Source: Pseudomonadota bacterium (lineage in GTDB: Bacteria > Pseudomonadota > Gammaproteobacteria > Burkholderiales > Nitrosomonadaceae). Taken from it: a stretch of 6,009 bases of DNA. Below the pieces are notes generated by a model, which worked only from the letters and a program-made list of their open reading frames with translations, was not told the DNA's origin and ran no database searches. The translations under genes were made by a program, and so were the position numbers. The stretch lies in the NCBI GenBank assembly GCA_018240935.1, contig JAFEEV010000313.1, positions 1 through 6,009 on the forward strand, given 5' to 3'. Each line of letters starts with the position of its first letter. The first letter of the stretch is position 1. Positions 1-5,998 of this stretch are shown one piece after another.

Positions 1-1348
1 AACCTTGCGCTTGCTGGCCGAAAGCGGCATCCAATCCTTCGGGGCGCAGCGCATTGGCATCCGCAATGGCGCGCTCAAGCATTTCTTTGACAATAGCCGA
101 GCGCCAGGCTCTAGCCATTAAGGCAGTTTTGGCATCAGCCGGTGTCGGTGCCGCTTTGATCAGAGCGATGATTTCGTCGACATTGGATAACGCAACGGCT
201 AGACCTTCCAGCAGATGGCCGCGTTCGCGCGCTTTTTTCAGTTCGAATACCGTGCGCCGGGTGACGACTTCGCGGCGGTGGCGCAGGAAGGCATCGAGAA
301 TCTGTTTCAAGTTCAGCAAGCGCGGCTGGCCGTCGAGCAATGCCACCATGTTCATGCCGAAGGTATCCTGCATCTGTGTTTCTTTGTACAGGTTGTTCAG
401 GATGACATCCGGCAGTTCGCCGCGCTTCAGTTCGATGACGACGCGCATGCCGGACTTGTCGGATTCGTCGCGCAGATCGGAAATGCCTTCGACTTTCTTG
501 TCGCGCACCAATTCGCCGATGCGTATCAATAAATTGGCTTTGTTGACCTGGTACGGCAGCTCGTCGATGACAATGCATTGGCGGCTGCCTTTTTCCATAT
601 CCTCGAAATGCGTGCGCGCACGCATCACCACGCGGCCCCGGCCGGTGCGGTAACCGTCTCTGACGCCTTCGACGCCGTAAATGATGCCTGCGGTCGGGAA
701 ATCGGGCGCCGGAATGAGTTCGATCAATTCATCGATGCTGATTTCCGGGTTTCTGAGCAGCGCCAGGCAGGCATCGACCACTTCACCTAAATTATGCGGC
801 GGAATGTTGGTCGCCATGCCGACGGCGATGCCGGAAGAGCCGTTGATCAGCAAATTCGGGATTTTAGTGGGCAGAATCAGCGGTTCTTGTTCCGAACCGT
901 CGTAGTTCGGGCCGAAGTCGACCGTTTCCTTGTCCAGATCGACCAGCAGCTCGTGCGCGATGCGCGACATGCGGATTTCGGTATACCGCATGGCCGCGGC
1001 ATTATCGCCGTCGACCGAACCGAAGTTGCCTTGCCCGTCGATCAGCATGTAACGCAGCGAGAAGTCCTGCGCCATCCGGACGATGGTATCGTAGACCGCG
1101 GTATCGCCGTGCGGATGGTACTTACCGATGACATCACCGACGATACGCGCGGATTTTTTGTACGGCCGGTTCCAATCGTTGGACAGCTCGTGCATGGCAA
1201 ATAACACGCGCCGGTGCACCGGCTTCAAACCATCCCGGACGTCCGGCAGGGCGCGGCCGACGATCACGCTCATGGCGTAATCAAGATAGGAACGCCGCAT
1301 TTCTTCTTCAAGACTGATCGGCAAAGTTTCCTTGGCGAACTGATTCAT
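1..1348 (-). CDS. gyrA: DNA gyrase subunit A, N-terminal 449 codons (runs off the left edge)
   Basis: GyrA is the DNA-cleaving and rejoining subunit of the cytoplasmic A2B2 gyrase, which introduces negative supercoils using ATP hydrolysed by GyrB. Reading the minus strand from the ATG at 1348-1346 gives MNQFAKETLPISLEEEMRRS, a typical GyrA start. The catalytic Tyr122 with its preceding Arg121 lies in AAMRYTEIRM. The quinolone-determining stretch reads HPHGDTAVYD (residues 78-87), so position 83 is Thr and 87 is Asp. SSGIAVGMATNIPPHN (171-186) contains Ile174, the residue that bends DNA in the E. coli enzyme. EIVHE-like IDELPYQVNKA, RDESDKSGMR and MVALLDGQPRLLNLK follow, then RHRREVVTRRTVFELKKAR in the coiled-coil region. 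The frame stays open to base 1. The end of the breakage-reunion domain and the C-terminal DNA-wrapping domain with the GyrA box lie outside. No clear Shine-Dalgarno precedes the ATG. The gene is divergent from argD. Confidence 0.98.
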   Translation of the reverse strand, partial: MNQFAKETLPISLEEEMRRSYLDYAMSVIVGRALPDVRDGLKPVHRRVLFAMHELSNDWNRPYKKSARIVGDVIGKYHPHGDTAVYDTIVRMAQDFSLRYMLIDGQGNFGSVDGDNAAAMRYTEIRMSRIAHELLVDLDKETVDFGPNYDGSEQEPLILPTKIPNLLINGSSGIAVGMATNIPPHNLGEVVDACLALLRNPEISIDELIELIPAPDFPTAGIIYGVEGVRDGYRTGRGRVVMRARTHFEDMEKGSRQCIVIDELPYQVNKANLLIRIGELVRDKKVEGISDLRDESDKSGMRVVIELKRGELPDVILNNLYKETQMQDTFGMNMVALLDGQPRLLNLKQILDAFLRHRREVVTRRTVFELKKARERGHLLEGLAVALSNVDEIIALIKAAPTPADAKTALMARAWRSAIVKEMLERAIADANALRPEGLDAAFGQQAQG

Positions 1349-1434
1349 AGCTTATGATTTTTTGAGAAACAACAGGTTATGACGCAGAAATGTAATTTCT
1401 TGAAACCGGGTATCAGAAATTTATCAATCCGGGC

Positions 1435-1443
1435 ATTCTAACA
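1435..1443 (-). promoter_or_regulatory. Candidate extended -10 promoter for gyrA
   Basis: On the minus strand this reads TGTTAGAAT: a TG one base upstream of TAGAAT, which matches TATAAT at 5 of 6 positions. This is the extended -10 arrangement of sigma70 promoters. No good -35 hexamer sits at 16-18 bp, which extended -10 promoters tolerate. Transcription would begin near 1428, leaving a leader of about 80 nt before the gyrA ATG. This is inferred from sequence only. Confidence 0.45.
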
Positions 1444-1495
1444 TGCTGCCATCGTTTCTCGATTAACTTTGGGTTACGAACGGGTAAAAATTGCG

Positions 1496-1515
1496 TTGAA
1501 TAAGGTTATATTCAA
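1496..1515. promoter_or_regulatory. Dyad TTGAATA-N6-TATTCAA, possible operator upstream of argD
   Basis: Two perfect 7-bp inverted arms, TTGAATA (1496-1502) and TATTCAA (1509-1515), flank a 6-bp centre. The right arm and centre cover the -10-like TATATT at 1507-1512, so a bound protein could block the promoter. The TGAAT/ATTCA half-sites resemble those of the E. coli ARG box bound by ArgR, but that box has a 4-bp gap between these 5-bp cores and this one has 8 bp. It is therefore not a canonical ARG box. A repressor or LysR-type site is possible. The identity of the regulator is unknown. Confidence 0.35.
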
Positions 1516-1525
1516 ACAAAAAAGC

Positions 1526-1568
1526 TTGAAAAAGCAGATTAAATAGGTAACCATTACAACTTTTTCAA
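1526..1568. repeat. Perfect 9-bp inverted repeat in the argD upstream region
   Basis: TTGAAAAAG (1526-1534) and CTTTTTCAA (1560-1568) are exact reverse complements separated by 25 bp. The spacer contains a small symmetric GGTAACC (1547-1553 or within one base of it). If transcription starts upstream, near the TATATT at 1507-1512, the RNA could fold this region into a hairpin in the argD leader. The left arm also resembles a -35 hexamer (TTGAAA), but no good -10 is correctly spaced from it. AT-rich arms like these can arise by chance, so a function is uncertain. Confidence 0.35.
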
Positions 1569-1636
1569 ATTTCTTCAGCTTCCTTAAACCGAGGCGCTGA
1601 ATTGAATTTCCAACTAACCAATGCGAGTGTGGTGCT

Positions 1637-2809
1637 GTGTCTAATTTGATGAATACCTACGCACGGTTGCCTGTTACTTTCGTCAGAGGCGAAGGGGTGT
1701 GGTTGTGGGATGACCGGGGCGAGCGTTATTTGGATGCATTGTCCGGTGTCGCCGTGTGCGGATTGGGACATTGTCATCCGCGATTGACCCAAGCGATTTG
1801 CGAGCAAGCCGGGAAGTTGATTCATACATCCAATCTTTTTCACATCGAAAAGCAGGAGCGCTTGGCCGATCGTCTGACCGAATTGTCAGGAATGGACAAC
1901 GCATTTTTCTGTAATTCCGGTGCGGAAGCGAACGAAGCGGCGATCAAGCTTGCCCGGTTGCATGGGCATAACCGGGGAATATCGCTGCCGACGATCATTG
2001 TCATGGAGCGGTCATTTCACGGCCGTACCATGGCGACCCTGACTGCCAGCGGAAACCGTAAAGTGCAAGCTGGATTTGAGCCGTTACTGTCGGGTTTCGT
2101 GCGTGTTCCCTATAACAATATGGATGCGATTGCACAGGTTGCCGCCAACAACAAGGATGTCGTGGCGGTTCTGGTAGAACCGTTTCAAGGCGAGGGCGGA
2201 GTCAATATACCTGAAGTGCATTACCTGCAGGAATTGCGCCATTTGTGCAATCAGAATGACTGGCTTTTGATGCTGGACGAAGTGCAGTCCGGCATTGGAC
2301 GCAGCGGCAAATGGTTTGCGTTCCAGCATAGCCGGATCATGCCGGATGTCGTCACTCTGGCCAAAGGGCTGGGAGGTGGTGTGGCGATCGGTGCTTGCTT
2401 GGCGAAGGGAATAGCGGCCGAGGTCTTTAAACCGGGTAATCATGCTTCCACGTTTGGCGGCAATCCGTTAGCCTGCGCTGCGGCGATCGAGACGCTGAGC
2501 GTGATAGCCGATGAAGGACTGCTTGAGCATGCGACCCAATTGGGCGATTTCATGCGTGACCGGTTAAGAAATCAACTAACAAGCGTTGCGGGTGTGGTGC
2601 AAGTTCGCGGTCAGGGATTGATCGTCGGCGTCGAACTTTCCGTGCCGTGCGGCGAGCTGGTGAAAAAGGCATTGGAGAAGAAATTACTGATTAATGTGAC
2701 ATCGGATAAAGTGATTCGTCTGCTGCCTGCGTTTGTCATGCAACGAGACGAAGCTGAGCAAGTGGTGGATATCACGTGCTCACTGATAAAGGAGTTTTTG
2801 AATAGCTAA
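1637..2809 (+). CDS. argD: Acetylornithine aminotransferase
   Basis: This 390-residue protein is a PLP-dependent class III aminotransferase. It converts N-acetylglutamate 5-semialdehyde and glutamate to N2-acetylornithine and 2-oxoglutarate in the cytoplasm. The E. coli homologue also acts as N-succinyldiaminopimelate aminotransferase in lysine synthesis, and that may hold here. Visible motifs are YLDALSGVAVCGLGH (31-45), the phosphate-binding NSGAEANEAAIK (93-104), SFHGRT (126-131), EPFQGEGG (181-188), LDEVQSGIGRSGKW (213-226) with the cofactor Asp214, the Schiff-base lysine Lys243 in TLAKGLGGG, and STFGGNPLA (271-279). Length is normal for the family. The start is GTG at 1637, giving MSNLMNTYARLP, which matches the usual betaproteobacterial N-terminus. 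ATG at 1649 is the alternative. Neither has a good Shine-Dalgarno at normal distance. It is the first gene of the arg cluster. Confidence 0.96.
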   Translation: MSNLMNTYARLPVTFVRGEGVWLWDDRGERYLDALSGVAVCGLGHCHPRLTQAICEQAGKLIHTSNLFHIEKQERLADRLTELSGMDNAFFCNSGAEANEAAIKLARLHGHNRGISLPTIIVMERSFHGRTMATLTASGNRKVQAGFEPLLSGFVRVPYNNMDAIAQVAANNKDVVAVLVEPFQGEGGVNIPEVHYLQELRHLCNQNDWLLMLDEVQSGIGRSGKWFAFQHSRIMPDVVTLAKGLGGGVAIGACLAKGIAAEVFKPGNHASTFGGNPLACAAAIETLSVIADEGLLEHATQLGDFMRDRLRNQLTSVAGVVQVRGQGLIVGVELSVPCGELVKKALEKKLLINVTSDKVIRLLPAFVMQRDEAEQVVDITCSLIKEFLNS

Positions 2810-2846
2810 CGGACAGCGTCCAACCTTGTATGGCTGATTAGCTATT
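2801..2846 (+). repeat. Perfect 9-bp inverted repeat spanning the argD stop and argD-argF spacer
   Basis: AATAGCTAA (2801-2809, the last three codons of argD including its stop) is the exact reverse complement of TTAGCTATT (2838-2846). Between them sits a smaller hairpin, GGAC-AGC-GTCC (2811-2821). In mRNA this would form a two-level structure ending 9 nt before the argF ATG. There is no T-run after it, so it does not look like a terminator. It could affect argF translation or RNA processing, but this is inferred only from base pairing. Confidence 0.45.
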
Positions 2847-2855
2847 TACCCTGTT

Positions 2856-3782
2856 ATGCAATTAAAGCATTTTTTGCAATTCAAAGATTTTAGCCGTGAC
2901 GAATATGAGTATCTGTTCGCGCGCGCCCGCTGGATAAAGCAAGAATTCAAACAATACCGGCAATACTGGCCGCTGACGGATCGCACGCTGGCGATGATTT
3001 TCGACAAGAGTTCGACGCGCACGCGTTTATCGTTTGAAGCCGGCATGCATCAATTAGGCGGTGCGGCCATTTATCTGTCGACGCGCGATACGCAACTGGG
3101 ACGCGGAGAACCGGTGGAAGATGCGGCGCGCGTGATTTCCCGCATGGTCGATCTGGTAATGATCCGGACGTTTGAGCATGATATTGTGAATCGTTTTGCA
3201 GAATACTCCAGAGTACCGGTCATCAATGGTTTAACCGATGAGTATCACCCTTGTCAGATCATGAGCGATATTTTTACCTATACCGAATACCGCGGCGGTA
3301 TTGAAGGTAAAACCGTGGCATGGATCGGCGATTCCAATAATATGTGCAACACCTGGTTGCAAGCCGCCGAGATTTTCAACTTCAAAGTGCATGTCTCCAC
3401 ACCGCCAGGCTACGACATCGATCCCGAGCGGATAGGTCTTAAAGGCACTGCGCATTTTGAGAAATTCAAGAGTCCGCATCAAGCGGTGGCCGGTGTGGAT
3501 CTGGTCACAACGGATGTGTGGACCAGCATGGGGTTTGAAGCGGAAGCGGAGCAAAGAAAAAATGACTTTGCCGAGTTTTGTGTCGATCAGGAAATGATGG
3601 CATTGGCAAAACCGGACGCTTTGTTCATGCATTGCCTGCCGGCTCATCGCGGTGAAGAAGTCAGCGCCGAAGTGCTGGACGGACCGCAATCGGTGGTATG
3701 GGACGAAGCCGAGAACCGGCTGCATACGCAAAAAGCGTTGATGGAATATTTGCTGTTGGGCAAAGTCAATACAGGAAGTTAA
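2856..3782 (+). CDS. argF: Ornithine carbamoyltransferase (anabolic)
   Basis: The enzyme transfers the carbamoyl group of carbamoyl phosphate to ornithine, giving citrulline and phosphate. It is a cytoplasmic enzyme, typically a homotrimer. The 308 residues carry the full signature set: the carbamoyl-phosphate loop SSTRTRLSFEAG (52-63), HPCQ (131-134), the second-domain nucleotide-fold-like WIGDSNNMCNTW (156-167), the ornithine-closing loop DVWTSMGFE (220-228), and HCLPAHRGEE (259-268) with the catalytic Cys260. HPCQ, SMG and HCLP distinguish it from aspartate carbamoyltransferase. The ATG at 2856 is chosen because it gives the family N-terminus MQLKHFLQFKDF and an in-frame stop lies just upstream (2835-2837). 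No Shine-Dalgarno is visible; the preceding bases are TTTACCCTGTT. It lies 46 bp after argD, very likely in the same transcript. Confidence 0.97.
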   Translation: MQLKHFLQFKDFSRDEYEYLFARARWIKQEFKQYRQYWPLTDRTLAMIFDKSSTRTRLSFEAGMHQLGGAAIYLSTRDTQLGRGEPVEDAARVISRMVDLVMIRTFEHDIVNRFAEYSRVPVINGLTDEYHPCQIMSDIFTYTEYRGGIEGKTVAWIGDSNNMCNTWLQAAEIFNFKVHVSTPPGYDIDPERIGLKGTAHFEKFKSPHQAVAGVDLVTTDVWTSMGFEAEAEQRKNDFAEFCVDQEMMALAKPDALFMHCLPAHRGEEVSAEVLDGPQSVVWDEAENRLHTQKALMEYLLLGKVNTGS

Positions 3783-3851
3783 ACCGGGAGTTTGAAATCA
3801 ACGAAGCGCGCGGTATTTAATGGCGCTGAATAAACAAATCTATTGGGAATA

Positions 3852-5072
3852 ATGAAAAAAATCAATAAAGTGGTGCTGGCATTTTCCGGGGGATTGGATA
3901 CCTCCGTGATTCTGAAATGGTTGCAGGATACTTATCAATGCGAAGTTGTTACTTTTACCGCGGATATCGGGCAGGGAGAGGAAGTCGAGCCGGCGCGTGC
4001 GAAAGCAAAACAGTTCGGCGTGAAGGAAATTTATATCGATGATTTGCGCGAGGAATTTGTGCGCGATTTTGTGTTCCCCATGTTCCGCGCTAATACGATT
4101 TATGAGGGTGAGTATTTACTGGGTACCAGCATTGCGCGTCCGCTGATCGCCAAAAGACAGATTGAGATTGCCAAGGAAACCGGCGCGGATGCGGTTTCTC
4201 ATGGCGCAACCGGTAAAGGGAATGATCAGGTGCGTTTCGAGTTGGGCTATTACGCATTGCAACCGGATATTCACGTAATTGCGCCGTGGCGCGAATGGGA
4301 TTTAACTTCCCGTGAGAAATTGCTGCAATATGCCGAGCGGCATGGCATTCCGGTCGAGATGAAAAAGAAAGCGGGATCGCCGTACAGTATGGATGCCAAT
4401 CTGTTGCATATATCTTACGAAGGCCGGATTCTGGAAGACCCTGCAGTGGAGCCGGAAGAATCGATGTGGCGCTGGAGCGTGTCACCGGAGAAAGCGCCGG
4501 ATGAACCTGAATATCTGGATATAGAGTTTAAACGCGGTGATGTGGTGGCTCTGAATGGCACGGCGCTATCGCCGGCGAGCGTGCTGGAGAAACTTAATCA
4601 ATTAGGCGGGAAGCACGGCATCGGCCGGTTGGATTTGGTGGAGAACCGTTATGTCGGCATGAAGTCACGTGGTTGTTATGAAACACCGGGCGGCACAATC
4701 CTGTTGCGGGCGCATCGCGCCATAGAATCGATCACCTTGGACCGGGAGGTGGCGCATTTAAAAGATGATTTGATGCCGCGCTACGCCGCTCTGATTTATA
4801 ACGGTTATTGGTGGAGTCCGGAACGTAAGATGTTGCAAGCCATGATCGATGCGAGTCAGGAAAAAGTAAACGGCTGGGTGAGATTGAAGCTATATAAAGG
4901 AAATGTCATTGTAGTCGGCCGGGATTCGCCCAGCGATTCCTTGTTTGATCCGACCATTGCGACGTTCGAGGACGATGCTGGCGCTTATAATCAAGGGGAT
5001 GCGGCAGGATTCATCAGGCTGAATGCCTTAAGGATGCGCATCGCGGCCAATGCCGCAAAAAAGAGAAAGTAA
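3852..5072 (+). CDS. argG: Argininosuccinate synthase
   Basis: ArgG joins citrulline and aspartate at the expense of ATP to form argininosuccinate, AMP and pyrophosphate. It is a cytoplasmic enzyme, tetrameric in known cases. With the ATG at 3852 the protein has 406 residues, normal for the type 1 subfamily. The N-terminal ATP-pyrophosphatase loop is AFSGGLDTSV (10-19). It is followed by TADIGQGEE (36-44), EYLLGTSIARPLIAK (87-101), the substrate-binding SHGATGKGNDQVRFE (116-130), PYSMDANLLHISYEG (177-191), and ENRYVGMKSRGCYETPGG (264-281). A TTG at 3843 would add three residues, but the ATG matches relatives and has GGGA (3845-3848) upstream, although only 3 nt away. It follows argF by 69 bp, consistent with an argDFG unit. 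No argH follows, so the final lyase is encoded elsewhere. Confidence 0.97.
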   Translation: MKKINKVVLAFSGGLDTSVILKWLQDTYQCEVVTFTADIGQGEEVEPARAKAKQFGVKEIYIDDLREEFVRDFVFPMFRANTIYEGEYLLGTSIARPLIAKRQIEIAKETGADAVSHGATGKGNDQVRFELGYYALQPDIHVIAPWREWDLTSREKLLQYAERHGIPVEMKKKAGSPYSMDANLLHISYEGRILEDPAVEPEESMWRWSVSPEKAPDEPEYLDIEFKRGDVVALNGTALSPASVLEKLNQLGGKHGIGRLDLVENRYVGMKSRGCYETPGGTILLRAHRAIESITLDREVAHLKDDLMPRYAALIYNGYWWSPERKMLQAMIDASQEKVNGWVRLKLYKGNVIVVGRDSPSDSLFDPTIATFEDDAGAYNQGDAAGFIRLNALRMRIAANAAKKRK

Positions 5073-5089
5073 ACGCTAGAGGTCTCTAA

Positions 5090-5170
5090 GGAAGCACTGA
5101 AAAAGGTAGCTTGCGACGGTCAGGTAAGGCGAAATCAGATGAAAAAGCGCAGTAGTTTTTCAGAGCTTCC
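5090..5170. repeat. 81-bp element with 15-bp terminal inverted repeats (MITE-like)
   Basis: The left end GGAAGCACTGAAAAA (5090-5104) and the reverse complement of the right end (5156-5170, GGAAGCTCTGAAAAA) agree at 14 of 15 positions. Pairing continues imperfectly inward (TAGCTTGCG near 5107-5115 against CGCAGTA near 5148-5154), leaving a loop of about 30 nt. The whole could fold as one long stem-loop. It encodes no ORF of note. The compact size, terminal repeats and position between genes fit a MITE or dispersed intergenic repeat. A CTAA lies directly left of the element, a kind of target favoured by some IS5-family elements, but the right flank (ATGT) does not repeat it, so no target duplication is seen. 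It may also influence the 3' end of the arg transcript. Confidence 0.55.
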
Positions 5171-5242
5171 ATGTTTTTCTTCAAATTTACTCAGACGGCA
5201 GTGAGCAATAATTGAAGTCATCAGCATTTTCTAAATAACAAA

Positions 5243-5269
5243 TTGACAGCAAATTACAAATTTTATCGT
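5243..5269 (+). promoter_or_regulatory. Possible yajQ promoter
   Basis: A perfect -35 hexamer TTGACA lies at 5243-5248. The best -10 candidate is TATCGT at 5264-5269 (4 of 6 matches), but the spacing is only 15 bp. At the ideal 17 bp the hexamer is TCGTTA, which is poor. Transcription would start within about 15 nt of the yajQ ATG. The -35 match is good but the promoter as a whole is weak evidence. Confidence 0.3.
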
Positions 5270-5288
5270 TAGCGCGAAGAGAGAAATA

Positions 5289-5774
5289 ATGCCTTCATTT
5301 GATATTGTTTCGGAAGTGGATAAACAAGAAGTCAGGAATGCTGTCGATCAAGTCAACAAAGAAGTCAGTGCGCGATTTGATTTTAAAGGCTCCGATGCGA
5401 GGGTGGAGCAGTCGGATTATCAATTGACGGTTTTTGCGGATGACGAGTTTAAACTGGAACAAGTATTGGATATCCTCAGAACCCGATTAACTAAGCGAAA
5501 TGTGGATGTGCGTTGCTTGGAAAAAGGTCAGGTGGAAAAGATCAGCGGAAACAAGGTGAAGCAGCTGGTAACGATCAAGACTGGATTGGAAACCGAATTA
5601 GCGAAAAAAATCATTAGACAGATTAAAGACAGCAAACTGAAAGTGCAAGCCAGCATACAAGGTGATGCGGTGCGCGTGACCGGTGCAAAAAAGGACGTGC
5701 TGCAAGAGGTGATTCAGCTGACAAAAAAATCCATCGATGACTTTCCATTGCAATTTCAGAATTTCAGAGATTGA
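5289..5774 (+). CDS. yajQ: YajQ family nucleotide-binding protein (UPF0234/DUF520)
   Basis: This is a small cytoplasmic protein of 161 residues, the usual family length. Members bind nucleotides or RNA. The Xanthomonas homologue has been reported as a cyclic-di-GMP effector that acts with a transcription factor, but whether this one does so cannot be told from sequence. Family hallmarks are the N-terminus MPSFDIVSEVDKQEV, ARFDFKGSDARVE (28-40), YQLTVFADDEFKLEQVLDIL (44-63), VKQLVTIKTGLETELAKKI (90-108), KVQASIQGDAVRVTGAKKD (118-136), and the C-terminal PLQFQNFRD (153-161). The ATG at 5289 gives the canonical start and follows a purine-rich GAAGAGAG (5276-5283), a usable Shine-Dalgarno. It is 216 bp from argG across a repeat element, so it is probably transcribed separately. 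Confidence 0.96.
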   Translation: MPSFDIVSEVDKQEVRNAVDQVNKEVSARFDFKGSDARVEQSDYQLTVFADDEFKLEQVLDILRTRLTKRNVDVRCLEKGQVEKISGNKVKQLVTIKTGLETELAKKIIRQIKDSKLKVQASIQGDAVRVTGAKKDVLQEVIQLTKKSIDDFPLQFQNFRD

Positions 5775-5839
5775 TGATGCAAGAAAATGCTCAAGGTTTG
5801 GCGAATGGAATTTGGTTAAAAAAGTTAAAGGATAAATGA
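5774..5839 (+). CDS. Possible 21-codon ORF overlapping the yajQ stop
   Basis: The yajQ stop TGA (5772-5774) overlaps an ATG at 5774 (TGATG), which opens a frame reading MMQENAQGLANGIWLKKLKD plus a final K, ending at TGA 5837-5839. The overlap is the usual arrangement for translational coupling, and the tail is basic with a hydrophobic patch (GIWLKKL). I do not recognise the peptide. It has no independent Shine-Dalgarno and could be chance read-through of an AT-rich spacer. Conservation in relatives would decide. Confidence 0.15.
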   Translation: MMQENAQGLANGIWLKKLKDK

Positions 5840-5892
5840 GACCGAATAAGTAAAGCATATTGCCGGAATTTTAACGGTTGCCAATCTTAATG

Positions 5893-5921
5893 TTGACATA
5901 GCTTGATAAACACAATAGAAT
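5893..5921 (+). promoter_or_regulatory. Near-consensus sigma70 promoter for a gene beyond the right edge
   Basis: TTGACA (5893-5898, 6 of 6) is followed by exactly 17 bp and TAGAAT (5916-5921, 5 of 6). The next bases, CCGCTCT, form a GC-rich discriminator, and transcription should begin near 5928 in a CTCTCTTTTTT pyrimidine tract. Such a combination is typical of strongly expressed, stringently controlled genes such as those for stable RNA or ribosomal proteins. The gene itself is not in the window. The minimum leader is about 80 nt. Confidence 0.8.
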
Positions 5922-5938
5922 CCGCTCTCTTTTTTGCC

Positions 5939-5962
5939 GCATCTTGGGTCCGGATGAGATGC
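5939..5962 (+). promoter_or_regulatory. Leader hairpin downstream of the 5893-5921 promoter
   Basis: GCATCT (5939-5944) pairs with AGATGC (5957-5962) around a 12-nt loop, TGGGTCCGGATG. It begins about 11 nt after the predicted transcript start, inside the untranslated leader. No T-run follows, so it is not a terminator. It could stabilise the 5' end or take part in autogenous control if the downstream gene is a ribosomal-protein operon. The fold is predicted by eye only. Confidence 0.4.
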
Positions 5963-5992
5963 AGATAAATAAATACCAATAAGAGTTTGGTT

Positions 5993-5998
5993 AGGAAA
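5993..5998 (+). promoter_or_regulatory. Shine-Dalgarno-like AGGAAA near the right edge
   Basis: AGGAAA ends 11 nt before the last base, and no ATG, GTG or TTG follows it inside the window. If it is a ribosome binding site, the start codon lies at or just after the edge. This fits the promoter at 5893-5921 driving a protein-coding gene rather than a tRNA. Confidence 0.35.

Larger units (their letters stand above)
1349..1636. other. Divergent gyrA/argD intergenic region
   Basis: This 288-bp AT-rich spacer separates two outward-facing genes and must hold both promoters. The gyrA half contains the extended -10 at 1435-1443. The argD half contains a 7-bp-arm dyad (1496-1515), a 9-bp-arm inverted repeat (1526-1568) and a purine-rich GAGGCG at 1591-1596. 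A TATATT hexamer at 1507-1512 is the best -10 candidate for argD, but it has no convincing -35. I see no tRNA, no convincing protein-coding ORF and no factor-independent terminator here. Confidence 0.7.

Noticed and set aside
54..653. Long plus-strand open frame (199 codons), and others at 215-532, 578-790, 681-905 and 794-1204.
   Set aside because: They lie opposite gyrA, whose minus-strand reading is unbroken and matches GyrA throughout. Their products are Arg/Ser-rich or low-complexity with no family resemblance.
1574..1586. TTCAGCTTCCTTA resembles the end of the 81-bp element at 5090-5170 (reverse complement TTCAGTGCTTCCTTA).
   Set aside because: The match is short, has a 2-base gap and no partner inverted repeat lies nearby, so a second degenerate copy is not supported.
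3231..3731. Minus-strand 166-codon open frame.
   Set aside because: It is antisense to the conserved core of argF, including HPCQ and HCLP, and has no recognisable motifs or ribosome binding site.
3805..3827. AGCGC/GCGCT hairpin between argF and argG as a terminator.
   Set aside because: The stem is only 5 bp with a 13-nt loop and is not followed by a T-run; argG would then need its own promoter, which I do not see.
3843..3851. TTG at 3843 as the argG start (three extra residues).
   Set aside because: The ATG at 3852 gives the family N-terminus and has GGGA upstream; nothing like an SD precedes the TTG.
4090..4485. Minus-strand 131-codon open frame.
   Set aside because: It lies wholly inside argG on the opposite strand and is explained as a codon-usage shadow.
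5863..5880. CCG-N9-CGG hairpin after yajQ as a terminator.
   Set aside because: A 3-4 bp stem with no following T-run is too weak.
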